NCBI GenBank assembly: GCA_945876305.1 | Contig: CAMCOB010000024.1 | Coordinates: 1 to 14,404, forward strand | Origin: Bifidobacterium breve | GTDB lineage: Bacteria; Actinomycetota; Thermoleophilia; Miltoncostaeales; Miltoncostaeaceae | Direction: 5' to 3' | Length of the DNA stretch: 14,404 bases | Shown: piece after piece, positions 7,108 through 14,404 of the stretch | Layout of the letters: each line of letters begins with the position of its first letter | How positions within the stretch are numbered: the first letter of the stretch is position 1 | Translations under genes and position numbers: made by a program | Notes under the pieces: model-generated | What the model was told of the DNA's origin: nothing | What the model saw: only the letters and a program-made list of their open reading frames with translations | Databases searched by the model: none

Positions 7108-8102
7108 TGCCCCAGGAAGCACTCCTCACCATGATCATCCAGGCCATCATCGTTGTGGTGGTGGTGCTGTCGTCGTTCGCATACCTCACCCTGCTGGAGC
7201 GCCAGCTGATCGGACGCTTTCAGGCACGGCGTGGGCCCAACCGCGCCGGCCCCTTTGGACTGATGCAGCCGCTTGCCGACCTGGGCAAGTTGACGTTTAA
7301 GGAAGACTTCGTGCCCGAGGGCGCCAACGCCACGATCTTCCGCTTGTCGCCGCTCATCTGCGTGATCGCTGCCGTGGGCACGCTCTCGGTCATCCCCTTT
7401 GGCGGGGTGCACGAGATCGGCGGACACACCATCACCCTGTACGGGGCCGACCTGAGCGTGGGCGTGCTGTTTGTGTTCGCCATGAGCAGCCTGGGCTTCT
7501 ACGGGCTCATCCTCGGCGGCTGGGCGAGTGGCAATAAGTACTCGCTGCTTGGCGCTGCGCGCAGCGCCGCCCAGCTGGTGAGCTACGAGGTGGCCATGGG
7601 CCTGTCCATCGTGGGCGTCGTCATGATCAGCCAGAGCCTGTCGCTGGTGGACATCGCCAATGATCAGGCCGCACACATCTGGTACATCGTCTACCAGCCC
7701 ATCGGCTTCATCATCTTCATGATCGCGGCCTTTGCCGAGACCAACCGCACGCCCTTCGATCTGGGCGAGGCCGAGAGCGAGTTGATCGCGGGCTACAACC
7801 TGGAGTACGGCTCGGTGAAGTTCGCCATGTTCTTCCTGGCTGAGTACACCAACATGATCATCGTGTCGGCCATCGCCGCAACGCTGTTTCTGGGCGGCCC
7901 CGACGGGCCCTTCCTGCCCGGCTTCATCTGGCTGGGCATCAAGATCGCCGTGCTGCTGTTTGTGTTCATCTGGGTGCGTGCCACCGTGCCGCGCCTGCGC
8001 TACGACCGCCTGATGAAGTTCGGGTGGAAGGTGCTGCTGCCGGTGGCCACCGCCAACCTGCTGCTCACCGCCGTCATCGTCGGCCTCGGGTTTGCCAACT
8101 GA
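7107..8102 (+). CDS. nuoH: NADH-quinone oxidoreductase subunit H (NuoH)
   Basis: Membrane subunit (ND1 homologue) that anchors the peripheral arm and forms the membrane end of the quinone chamber. The 331-residue product is mostly hydrophobic, with about eight membrane segments. Hallmarks are ERQLIGRFQARRGPNRAGP (31-49), LADLGKLTFKEDFVPEGAN (56-74) and the long charged loop AETNRTPFDLGEAESEL (210-226), which lines the path to the quinone site. ATG 7107 follows AGGGAG at 7091-7096 and is fused to the nuoG stop in a TGATG arrangement. An in-frame extension to 7062 is unneeded because it only reads nuoG sequence out of frame. nuoI is joined by another TGATG. Confidence 0.97.
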   Translation: MPQEALLTMIIQAIIVVVVVLSSFAYLTLLERQLIGRFQARRGPNRAGPFGLMQPLADLGKLTFKEDFVPEGANATIFRLSPLICVIAAVGTLSVIPFGGVHEIGGHTITLYGADLSVGVLFVFAMSSLGFYGLILGGWASGNKYSLLGAARSAAQLVSYEVAMGLSIVGVVMISQSLSLVDIANDQAAHIWYIVYQPIGFIIFMIAAFAETNRTPFDLGEAESELIAGYNLEYGSVKFAMFFLAEYTNMIIVSAIAATLFLGGPDGPFLPGFIWLGIKIAVLLFVFIWVRATVPRLRYDRLMKFGWKVLLPVATANLLLTAVIVGLGFAN

Positions 8103-8584
8103 TGGGCCGCCTCGACGCACTCAAGGGATTTGGCGTTACGTTCCGGACGCTGCTCACCAAGCCCATCACCATCGGCTATCCCGAGCACAAAACTCCGGTG
8201 TACCCGCGCTTTCGTGGTCGCCACCGCCTGTGGCTGTACGAGGACGGTCTGGAGAAGTGCGTGGGCTGCTCGCTGTGCGCCGCCGCGTGCCCAGCCGACT
8301 GCATTCGCGTGGTGGCCGAGGAGAACACGCCCGAGCACCGGGTGAGCGCTGGCGAGCGCTACGCCCGCATCTTCGAGATCAACATGGCGCGCTGCATCTT
8401 CTGCGGCTACTGCGAGATCGCGTGCCCATTCGACGCCATCACGCTCGAGCACTCGTACGAGCTGAGCGAGTACACCCGCGAGGCGCTCATCTACACCAAG
8501 GATGTGCTGCTGGAGCCCGCCCCCAAGCAGCCGCCGCTTCACTCCAACGTGCCGGGCGGCCCCATTCCCCCGGGCGAGGCCTGA
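8102..8584 (+). CDS. nuoI: NADH-quinone oxidoreductase subunit I (NuoI, N6a/N6b ferredoxin-like)
   Basis: TYKY/23-kDa homologue holding two [4Fe-4S] clusters (N6a, N6b) that relay electrons from NuoG to N2 in NuoB. The 160-residue product has an N-terminal amphipathic part (MGRLDALKGFGVTFRTLLTK), the typical membrane-docking region. Two ferredoxin motifs follow: CVGCSLCAAACP (Cys53, 56, 59, 63) and CIFCGYCEIACP (Cys98, 101, 104, 108). The tail is Pro/Gly-rich (PPLHSNVPGGPIPPGEA). ATG 8102 shares its first base with the nuoH stop. In nearly all complete nuo operons nuoJ follows directly; here a cupin gene intervenes 2 bases after the stop. Confidence 0.97.
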   Translation: MGRLDALKGFGVTFRTLLTKPITIGYPEHKTPVYPRFRGRHRLWLYEDGLEKCVGCSLCAAACPADCIRVVAEENTPEHRVSAGERYARIFEINMARCIFCGYCEIACPFDAITLEHSYELSEYTREALIYTKDVLLEPAPKQPPLHSNVPGGPIPPGEA

Positions 8585-8586
8585 CC

Positions 8587-9075
8587 GTGGCCGTTGACGC
8601 ACTCATCCCCGGTGCACCCATGCTGTTTATGGGCGAGGGCTTTCGCGTGCACGCCACCAGCCGCGAAACCGCCGGTGGGTTTCTCATCGCCGAGATCACA
8701 TCGCGCCCCGGTGGTGGGCCGCGCCAGATGCACTCGCACGAGGCCGCCGAGCAGTACATGTGCTTAGAGGGCGGCATCACCGTCATCACCAGCGACGGTG
8801 TGCACCGCCTGTCGTCCGGCGAGTCGATGACCATCACCCCGCACCTGGCCCACACCTACCGCAACCTGACCGACACGCCGGCGCGCCTGCTGTGCACGCT
8901 GTCGCCACCCCATGACATGGAGGCGTTTCTGCTGGAGGTGTGCGACCCGCACACCGAGGGCGCGCCGCTTCCCGCCGTTGACCCGGCCGTCGTCGATCAC
9001 GCCATGCAGATCGCCGGGCGGCACGGCATGCAGATCCTTGACGAGTACGACCCGGCGGTGCTCGCCAATGGGTGA
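8587..9075 (+). CDS. Cupin-domain protein inserted between nuoI and nuoJ (function unknown)
   Basis: Single-domain, probably cytoplasmic cupin of 162 residues with no signal peptide or membrane segment. Motif 1 is intact: HSHEAAEQYMCLEG gives H49xH51x3E55x6G. Motif 2 is SGESMTITPHLAHTYRN with His89 and Asn93 at the canonical spacing from the Gly, though the usual PxG is altered. The four metal ligands (His49, His51, Glu55, His89) are therefore present, and it could bind a divalent metal. The C-terminal DHAMQIAGRHGMQILDEYDP resembles the tail of quercetin-dioxygenase-like cupin_2 proteins, but no substrate can be named. GTG 8587 has GGGCGAGG at 8572-8579, 7 bases upstream, and lies 2 bases after the nuoI stop. 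It ends overlapping nuoJ by 8 bases. Base composition matches its neighbours, so it is not an obvious recent insert. It could be an accessory or assembly factor, or an unrelated enzyme carried in the operon. Confidence 0.85.
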   Translation: MAVDALIPGAPMLFMGEGFRVHATSRETAGGFLIAEITSRPGGGPRQMHSHEAAEQYMCLEGGITVITSDGVHRLSSGESMTITPHLAHTYRNLTDTPARLLCTLSPPHDMEAFLLEVCDPHTEGAPLPAVDPAVVDHAMQIAGRHGMQILDEYDPAVLANG

Positions 9076-9589
9076 GCAGGTCACGTTTGCCATCGCGGCC
9101 ATTGGTGCCGTGAGCTTTGGAATCGGCGTGGTGTTCTTTAAAGACGCCTTCCGCGCAGCGGTGTCGCTCATCGGCACCCTGCTGTCGGTGGCGCTCCTGT
9201 TCATCGTGCTGATGGCACCCTTCCTGGCCGCACTGCAGGTGATCGTGTACGCCGGCGCCATCGTGGTGCTGTTTTTGTTTGTCATCGCCTACCTGGGCGT
9301 GCGCAACGAGGTGCCTGGGCGCGACCGGCTGGACGCCATGCAAGCCGTGGGGTGGATCGCGCTTCTCGGAATCGCCGCCTTCGGCGTGATCGCAGTGCTC
9401 GACTCCACAATCGGCCCAGGGGTCCCCGCACCGACCAACACTGATGTGGGATCCCCCGCGGCAATTGGCCATGCATTTCTCAGCGATCACATCATCGCCT
9501 TTGAGGGCACGTCGCTCATCCTGCTGGTGGCCGCCGTTGGTGCGGTAATCCTGGCCAAGCGCGCGGTGCAGCTGGAGGGGGGCCGATGA
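9068..9589 (+). CDS. nuoJ: NADH-quinone oxidoreductase subunit J (NuoJ)
   Basis: Membrane subunit (ND6 homologue) at the base of the proton-pumping arm. Its third helix carries the conserved segment whose local unwinding is linked to coupling. The 173-residue product has about five hydrophobic segments and the family motif LQVIVYAGAIVVLFLFVI (56-73). The C-terminal helix reads FEGTSLILLVAAVGAVILAKR. ATG 9068 overlaps the end of the cupin gene by 8 bases and is in a different frame, with only a weak GGCGGTG upstream, so its translation probably depends on ribosomes finishing the cupin. The frame is open upstream to 8912, but that is cupin DNA in another frame. The stop overlaps nuoK as ATGA. 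Confidence 0.95.
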   Translation: MGEQVTFAIAAIGAVSFGIGVVFFKDAFRAAVSLIGTLLSVALLFIVLMAPFLAALQVIVYAGAIVVLFLFVIAYLGVRNEVPGRDRLDAMQAVGWIALLGIAAFGVIAVLDSTIGPGVPAPTNTDVGSPAAIGHAFLSDHIIAFEGTSLILLVAAVGAVILAKRAVQLEGGR

Positions 9590-9891
9590 CCGTCCCGATG
9601 TCCGCCTATCTCGTGCTGTCCATCGTGCTGCTGGGCCTCGGGATGCTGGGCGTCATGCGTCGTCGTAACCCACTGCTGTTGCTGCTGTCGATCGAGCTGA
9701 TGCTGAACGCCGGCAACATCCTGCTCATCGGCTTCTCGCGTCAGTGGGACGACCCGGCGGGACAGATCTTTGCGCTTGTGGTGATGGTGGTGGCGGCCGC
9801 CGAGGTGGTTATCGGGCTGGGTCTGGTGGTGGCGGTATTCCGCAGCCGCATGAACCTCGACGTGGACGAGATGTCGTCCATGAAGGGCTGA
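9586..9891 (+). CDS. nuoK: NADH-quinone oxidoreductase subunit K (NuoK)
   Basis: Three-helix membrane subunit (ND4L homologue) that forms part of the half-channel next to NuoJ. The 101-residue product is exactly family length. The two functional membrane glutamates are present: Glu37 in LLSIELMLNAGN (E. coli Glu36) and Glu73 in VVAAAEVVIGL (E. coli Glu72). A basic patch MRRRNPL separates helices 1 and 2. It has a strong ribosome-binding site, GGAGGGG at 9574-9580, 5 bases before ATG 9586, and overlaps nuoJ as ATGA. Confidence 0.97.
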   Translation: MTVPMSAYLVLSIVLLGLGMLGVMRRRNPLLLLLSIELMLNAGNILLIGFSRQWDDPAGQIFALVVMVVAAAEVVIGLGLVVAVFRSRMNLDVDEMSSMKG

Positions 9892-9894
9892 CCC

Positions 9895-11811
9895 GTGCAG
9901 ACGACGCTCGCCTGGTTCGTGCTCGTGTTGCCGCTGCTCGGCGGCATCACCCTGATCGCATGGCCCGGGGAGCCCCCGCGCGCAGTCACACGCCTGATCG
10001 GTATCGGCAGCATCCTCATCGCCTTTGCGCTGGCGGTCACCATCTTCGTGAGCCTGCTCATGAACGCACCCGACGACCGCACGTTTACATCGGGCCTTTA
10101 CGAGTGGATCTCCATCGGCGGCACATCCCTGGATCTGTCGATCCTCGTCGACCCGCTCAGCGTGATGATGCTGCTCATCATCACCGGGGTCGGGCTTCTC
10201 ATCCACCTGTTCAGCGCCGAGTACATGCAGAATGACCGCGACTACCGGCGGTTCTTCGCCGAGATGAACCTGTTCGTGTTCTCGATGCTGCTCCTGGTGC
10301 TGGCGGGCAACTTCTTCTTCCTCATCGTGGGCTGGGGCTTTGTGGGCCTGGCCTCGTACCTGCTGATTGGCTTCTGGTACGAGCGCCCCGCGGCGGTGGC
10401 GGCGGCCAAGAAGGCGTTTGTGATGAACGTGATCGGCGACGCCGGCCTGGTGCTGGGGGCCTTGCTCATTCTTCGCCAGCTGGGAACGCTCGACTTTCAG
10501 CAGGCATTTGCGAATGCCGATCAGCTGGGAGCGAACAGCGGTACGGCGCTGGCCGTGTGCCTGCTCTTGTTCGTGGGCGCCGCGGCCAAGAGCGCGCAGA
10601 TTCCACTGCACACATGGCTGCCCGACGCCATGGAGGGCCCCACCCCGGTAAGCGCGCTGATTCACGCGGCCACCATGGTGACCGCGGGCGTGTACCTCAT
10701 CGTGCGCTGCCACGCGCTATTTCAGATGTCCGAGCTCGCAGGCCAGATCATCGCCGTGATCGGTGCCGCCACGCTGCTGATGGCCGCCACCGTGGCCCTG
10801 CAGCAGGTGGACATCAAGCGCGTGCTCGCCTGGAGCACCGTAAGCCAGATCGGCTACATGATCATGGCCGCGGGCCTTGGCGCGTATTCGGCAGCCATGT
10901 TCCACCTGCTCATGCACGCCTTCTTCAAGGCCTGCCTGTTCCTCGCCGCCGGCATCATCATCCACGCCCTGCACGACGAGCAGAGCCTCAACAAGATGGG
11001 TGGCCTCAAGAAATACCTGCGCGTGGCCTACTTCGGCATGGCCATGGGTTGCCTGGCGATCGCCGGATTCCCGGGCTTTGATGCATTCTTCAGCAAGGAC
11101 GACATCCTTGCCACGGCGCTCGCGGCCGGGCCAGTGGGCGTGGCCTGCTGGATTATCGGCGTGGTGGGCGCGTTCATCACCGCGCTCTACATGTTCCGCC
11201 TGTTGTTCCGGGCCTTCTTCGGACCCGAGCCCTCGGGCGGCTACGCCCACGCGCCGCACCCCTCCAAGTGGTGGATGGCGGTACCGGTCATCATCCTGGG
11301 CGTGCTCAGCCTGGTGGGCGGATGGATTCAGGTGCCCTTCGGCTGGACCGGCATCAGCGACTGGCTGGCACCCGTGCTGGCCGACGTGCAGCACCCGCTC
11401 GAGCCGAGCAACGCGCAGGTATGGCTCACCATTGGCTTCTCAACCGCCGCCGTGCTCGGCGGCATCGCCCTGGCCTGGTGGCTCTTCGCTGCCGACCCCG
11501 AGCGGCGCATCCGCCTTGCCGCCGTGGCCCGTGGACCGCGCGAGGTAATGCGCGAGGCCTATCTGTTTGACGAGGCCTACGACGACGTGTTTATCGAGCC
11601 CGGCCGCGAGCTGGGCACCGTGCTGCTCGACGACGTTGAGCCGAGAGGGCCGCAGGGCCTCATCACCGGCACCGCCGCAGTAATACGCGACACCGCGCGC
11701 GTGGTGAGCGCATCGGAGACTGGCTTCGTGCGTTCGTACGCATTCGCCATGATCGCGGGCCTTGCCGTGGCGGGCGTCATTCTTGCCATCGTCGTGGCGG
11801 GGGTGGCCTGA
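9895..11811 (+). CDS. nuoL: NADH-quinone oxidoreductase subunit L (NuoL), TM5 glutamate replaced
   Basis: Distal antiporter-like pump subunit (ND5 homologue). The 638-residue product is full length, with the C-terminal lateral helix region (about 550-605, EAYLFDEAYDDVFIEPG) and a final membrane anchor. Conserved pump residues are seen: Lys232 (AAAKSAQIPLHTWLPDAM), His257 (SALIHAATMVTAG), Lys345 (FFKACLF) and Lys401 (FFSKDDIL). The TM5 motif reads VGWGFVGLASYLLIGFWY (145-162). The Glu of GWEGVGL (E. coli Glu144, also in Thermus Nqo12) is Gly148, and no acidic residue replaces it nearby. GTG 9895 follows AAGGG at 9882-9886 and gives the correct N-terminal helix. The stop shares a base with the nuoM ATG. 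Confidence 0.96.
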   Translation: MQTTLAWFVLVLPLLGGITLIAWPGEPPRAVTRLIGIGSILIAFALAVTIFVSLLMNAPDDRTFTSGLYEWISIGGTSLDLSILVDPLSVMMLLIITGVGLLIHLFSAEYMQNDRDYRRFFAEMNLFVFSMLLLVLAGNFFFLIVGWGFVGLASYLLIGFWYERPAAVAAAKKAFVMNVIGDAGLVLGALLILRQLGTLDFQQAFANADQLGANSGTALAVCLLLFVGAAAKSAQIPLHTWLPDAMEGPTPVSALIHAATMVTAGVYLIVRCHALFQMSELAGQIIAVIGAATLLMAATVALQQVDIKRVLAWSTVSQIGYMIMAAGLGAYSAAMFHLLMHAFFKACLFLAAGIIIHALHDEQSLNKMGGLKKYLRVAYFGMAMGCLAIAGFPGFDAFFSKDDILATALAAGPVGVACWIIGVVGAFITALYMFRLLFRAFFGPEPSGGYAHAPHPSKWWMAVPVIILGVLSLVGGWIQVPFGWTGISDWLAPVLADVQHPLEPSNAQVWLTIGFSTAAVLGGIALAWWLFAADPERRIRLAAVARGPREVMREAYLFDEAYDDVFIEPGRELGTVLLDDVEPRGPQGLITGTAAVIRDTARVVSASETGFVRSYAFAMIAGLAVAGVILAIVVAGVA

Positions 11812-13349
11812 TGCCCTGGGTCTCCCTGCTGGTAATCGTGCCGCTTGTCGCCGCCATCGTGCTGGCGATGATTCCGCAACGCGACCGCATGCTGGCGCGC
11901 ACCGTCGCACTGGCAGGCACCGGCCTCACCGTTGCCGTGTCGATCGTGGTGCTCGTGCTGTTTGACCGCGGGTCGGGGGCGCTTCAGCAGATTGACCACG
12001 TCGACTGGATCACGAGCCTGGGCATTTCGTGGGACCTGGGTGTGGACGGCATCTCCATCTGGCTCGTGCTGCTGACCACCGTGCTGTTTACCCTCGGGAT
12101 GATCGCCGCATGCCAGCACCTGCCCGAGCGCGGCAACATGTTTCTGTCGCTGCTCCTGCTCTCGGAAGTCGGCCTTCTGGGGCTGTTCACCTCGGGCGAC
12201 CTGGTGCTGTTCTACGTGTTCTGGGAGTTCATGCTCATCCCATTCGCGTTCCTCATCTGGACCTGGGGTGGCGACAACCGCAGGCGCGCCGGCCTCACGT
12301 TTGTCGTGTACACGATGGTGGGCAGCCTCATCATGCTCGTGGCCATCATCTCCACGGCCCTCATCGCCCGCGACCACCTGGGCTACGTCACCTTCCTCAT
12401 CCGTGACATCCAGGGCGTGCCGTTCTCGGGCACGGCATCCACCCTGCTGTTCGCCGGGTTCGTACTGGCCTTCGCCATCAAGCTGCCCCTGTGGCCATTT
12501 CACGGCTGGCTGCCGCTGGCCTATGGCGAGGCGCCCATTGTGGTGACCGCGCTCATGGCCGCGCTCATGAGCAAGGCCGGCGTGTACGGCCTGCTGCGCA
12601 TCGGCGTGCCGCTGTTTCCCGATGGGGCCAACACGCTGCTCATCCCCATCGCCATCCTGGCGCTCATCGGAATCGTGTACGGATCGCTGCTCGCGTGGCG
12701 TGCGCGCACCATGCGCCTGCTCGTGGGTTACTCAAGCCTTGCCCACCTGGGATTCATCGTTCTGGGAATCATGGTGTTTGACCAAATGGCGGCTCAAGGC
12801 GCGGTGCTGCAGATGATCAACCACGGCGTGGTGGTAGCCGCTGCGTTCGCCATCGTGATGATGCTGGGGCGCGGGACGGGTACCGAGGACATGGACCGCC
12901 TCGGTGGGCTGGCCAAGGGTGCGCCGCGATTGGCCGTGGCGTTCCTCATCGTGACCATGGCCGCCCTGGCCCTCCCCGGGTCCAATGCATTCGTCGGCGA
13001 GTTCTTCATTCTGGCCGGGGTGTTTCGCCAGTTCGCATGGATGGCCGTCATCGCCATGGCCGGTGTGATCTACGCCGCGGTGTACATGCTGCGCATGTAC
13101 CAATCGACGATGAATGGCCCGGCGAAGGGCGTTGCCGATAAGGGACGGGCGACCGAGCTGCGCCGGGGAGACGCCATCGTGCTGGTGCCGCTCATCCTCA
13201 TTATGTTCCTTATCGCGCTGTGGCCACGCGTGTTCGTGGATGCCAGCGCCAAGGCCACCGATCAGGCCATCGCGCCTGCACAGTTGGCTGCCGGGAGGCC
13301 ACTCATCCAGATCGCCCCGTCCGCCGCGGCCACGCGGGAGCTCCCGTGA
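11811..13349 (+). CDS. nuoM: NADH-quinone oxidoreductase subunit M (NuoM)
   Basis: Middle antiporter-like pump subunit (ND4 homologue), 512 residues with about 14 membrane helices. The pumping pair is intact: Glu139 in FYVFWEFMLIPFAFLIW (E. coli Glu144) and Lys224 in FAIKLPLWPFHGWLP (E. coli Lys234). Lys255 lies in LMSKAGVYGLLR (E. coli Lys265). The segment after the Lys reads WLPLAYGEAP instead of the E. coli WLPDAHSQAP. A soluble Ala/Pro-rich tail of about 40 residues follows the last helix. ATG 11811 sits in a TGATG junction with nuoL, with a GGGGGTGG stretch just upstream. The stop overlaps nuoN as GTGA. Confidence 0.96.
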   Translation: MPWVSLLVIVPLVAAIVLAMIPQRDRMLARTVALAGTGLTVAVSIVVLVLFDRGSGALQQIDHVDWITSLGISWDLGVDGISIWLVLLTTVLFTLGMIAACQHLPERGNMFLSLLLLSEVGLLGLFTSGDLVLFYVFWEFMLIPFAFLIWTWGGDNRRRAGLTFVVYTMVGSLIMLVAIISTALIARDHLGYVTFLIRDIQGVPFSGTASTLLFAGFVLAFAIKLPLWPFHGWLPLAYGEAPIVVTALMAALMSKAGVYGLLRIGVPLFPDGANTLLIPIAILALIGIVYGSLLAWRARTMRLLVGYSSLAHLGFIVLGIMVFDQMAAQGAVLQMINHGVVVAAAFAIVMMLGRGTGTEDMDRLGGLAKGAPRLAVAFLIVTMAALALPGSNAFVGEFFILAGVFRQFAWMAVIAMAGVIYAAVYMLRMYQSTMNGPAKGVADKGRATELRRGDAIVLVPLILIMFLIALWPRVFVDASAKATDQAIAPAQLAAGRPLIQIAPSAAATRELP

Positions 13350-14404
13350 ACGTCGTCGTCGGAATACCGCTGTACGTCATGTCGGCCGCTGCCCTGCTGG
13401 CCATTGTGAGCGGCGCGTTTACATTGCCGCGCGACCTGCGGCGCCTGCCCGAGTGGATTGGCCTCTTGGGCGTGGGTATTACCCTGATCACGCTCATCGC
13501 CATGTGGGACAGGCCGCAGAGTGGCTTTGAGGGCGAGATCCGCCTCACGCACATGAGCATGCTCATGTCGGGAATCATCCTTGTGGCCACCCTTGCCACG
13601 ATCGCGCTCTCGTGGGGCGAGCCCGCAGGCGCGGGCAGGCGCGGTGAGTACATCGGGCTCATCCTTGCCGCCGCGACCGGGATGATGCTCACGGTCGTCG
13701 CCGGCGACCTGATCGTGATGTTCATCGGTATCGAGCTTTTGTCGGTGTCGCTGTACATCCTCTGCGCCATCGAGGTAACCCGTGAGCGGTCGCTGGAGAG
13801 CGGCCTGAAGTACCTCATCACCGGAGCCATCGGCACGGCCATTCTCATCTACGGGTTTGCGCTTCTGTACGGCATGACCGGCAGCACGTCGCTCAACGTG
13901 ATTGGCGAGCGCCTTGCAGAGGCGGGGCCCCTTACGTCGCAGCCGCTGCTCGTTTCCGCAATGGCGCTGGTGGCCGTTGCCCTGGGGTTTAAGGCATCGG
14001 CGGTGCCGTTTCACATGTGGACGCCCGACGTATACGAGGGCGCGCCCACCCCGATAACCACGTTTATGTCTACCGGCACCAAAACCGCTGCTATGGGCGC
14101 TTTTCTCCTAGTGTTTACCGGTGCCGCCCAGGGGGCCATTACCGACTGGCGGGTGCTCATCGGGGCCATCTCCGCCGCGTCGATGGTGGTGGGCAACATC
14201 GGTGCGCTGCGCCAGACCAGTGTGAAGCGCATGCTCGCCTGGTCGAGCGTGGCCCAGGCGGGCTATCTGCTGATGGGCGTGGCCGTGGGCACCGCATTTG
14301 GTGCCGAAGCCCTCATCTATTACCTCATCGCATACCTGGCCATGACCCTCGCCGCATTCGCCATCGTCATTCTGCGCGAGCGCGAGGTGGAGGATGGCGA
14401 CCAG
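13346..14404 (+). CDS. nuoN: NADH-quinone oxidoreductase subunit N (NuoN), partial at window edge
   Basis: Antiporter-like pump subunit (ND2 homologue) nearest NuoK. The frame opens at GTG 13346, whose GTGA overlaps the nuoM stop, with GGGAG at 13336-13340 upstream. It stays open for 353 codons to the last base of the window, so the C-terminal part (about a quarter to a third of a typical NuoN) is missing. Pump residues present: Glu130 in VMFIGIELLSVSLYIL (E. coli Glu133), Lys216 in LGFKASAVPFHMWTPDVYEG (E. coli Lys217), Lys246 in STGTKTAAM (E. coli Lys247) and Lys294 in TSVKRMLAWSSVAQAGYLLM. The first methionine after the GTG is codon 12, which would cut into helix 1. Codons 237-257 (bases 14054-14116) are rich in codons that are rare elsewhere in the operon. 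Confidence 0.95.
   Translation, partial: MNVVVGIPLYVMSAAALLAIVSGAFTLPRDLRRLPEWIGLLGVGITLITLIAMWDRPQSGFEGEIRLTHMSMLMSGIILVATLATIALSWGEPAGAGRRGEYIGLILAAATGMMLTVVAGDLIVMFIGIELLSVSLYILCAIEVTRERSLESGLKYLITGAIGTAILIYGFALLYGMTGSTSLNVIGERLAEAGPLTSQPLLVSAMALVAVALGFKASAVPFHMWTPDVYEGAPTPITTFMSTGTKTAAMGAFLLVFTGAAQGAITDWRVLIGAISAASMVVGNIGALRQTSVKRMLAWSSVAQAGYLLMGVAVGTAFGAEALIYYLIAYLAMTLAAFAIVILREREVEDGDQ

Noticed and set aside
8092..8586. Apparent N-terminal extension of the cupin into nuoI territory, giving a 327-residue protein
   Set aside because: This part is nuoI DNA in another frame and encodes an Arg/Ala/His-rich stretch with no ferredoxin motif. GTG 8587 has a good ribosome-binding site and gives a normal cupin.
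9487..10713. Minus-strand open frame of 408 codons opposite nuoK/nuoL, rich in His and Gln
   Set aside because: The His/Gln/Glu-rich composition is what antisense reading of hydrophobic membrane-protein codons gives. No ribosome-binding site or domain is seen.
13335..13346. 12-base perfect palindrome CGGGAGCTCCCG covering the nuoN Shine-Dalgarno
   Set aside because: With no loop it can form only a 3-4 bp hairpin in RNA. It is explained by the GGGAG ribosome-binding site next to codons for E-L-P.

Overview
The window holds one uninterrupted, plus-strand operon for the proton-pumping NADH:quinone oxidoreductase (respiratory complex I, NDH-1). The order is nuoA-B-C-D-E-F-G-H-I, then a small cupin gene, then nuoJ-K-L-M-N; nuoN runs off the right edge. 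No rRNA, tRNA, CRISPR array, insertion sequence or prophage gene was seen. After the 199-base leader, essentially every base is coding.

The DNA is GC-rich with strong G/C third-position bias, TGA is the dominant stop, and GTG starts are used. nuoC and nuoD are separate genes, unlike the E. coli fusion, and the full 14-gene set is in canonical order. Together with a Glu in NuoD where Thermus and mitochondria have Asp, this suggests an actinobacterial-type host, possibly a deep-branching class. That placement is inference from general character and remembered family sequences, not from a search.

Layout: bases 1-199 are a non-coding leader with nested inverted repeats, presumably containing the promoter. 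Bases 200-3020 encode the membrane anchor NuoA and the quinone-side Q module (NuoB, C, D). Bases 3017-7107 encode the NADH-oxidising N module (NuoE, F, G). Bases 7107-8584 encode NuoH and NuoI, which link the peripheral and membrane arms. Bases 8587-9075 encode a single-domain cupin that is not a known core complex I subunit. Bases 9068-14404 encode the membrane pump subunits NuoJ, K, L, M and N.

Electrons would flow from NADH to FMN in NuoF, along the Fe-S chain (NuoE, F, G, I, B) to quinone at the NuoB/NuoD interface, driving proton transport through NuoH, J, K, L, M and N. All cysteine ligands expected for the Fe-S clusters, including the optional N7 cluster in NuoG, are visible. Neighbouring genes overlap or lie within 10 bases of each other (nuoB/nuoC depends on the start chosen), pointing to one co-transcribed, translationally coupled unit.

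This is mostly an ordinary, well-understood operon. The points that deserve a second look are the cupin wedged between nuoI and nuoJ with tight translational coupling, the loss of the conserved TM5 glutamate in NuoL, the probable CTG start of nuoC, and the structured leader.
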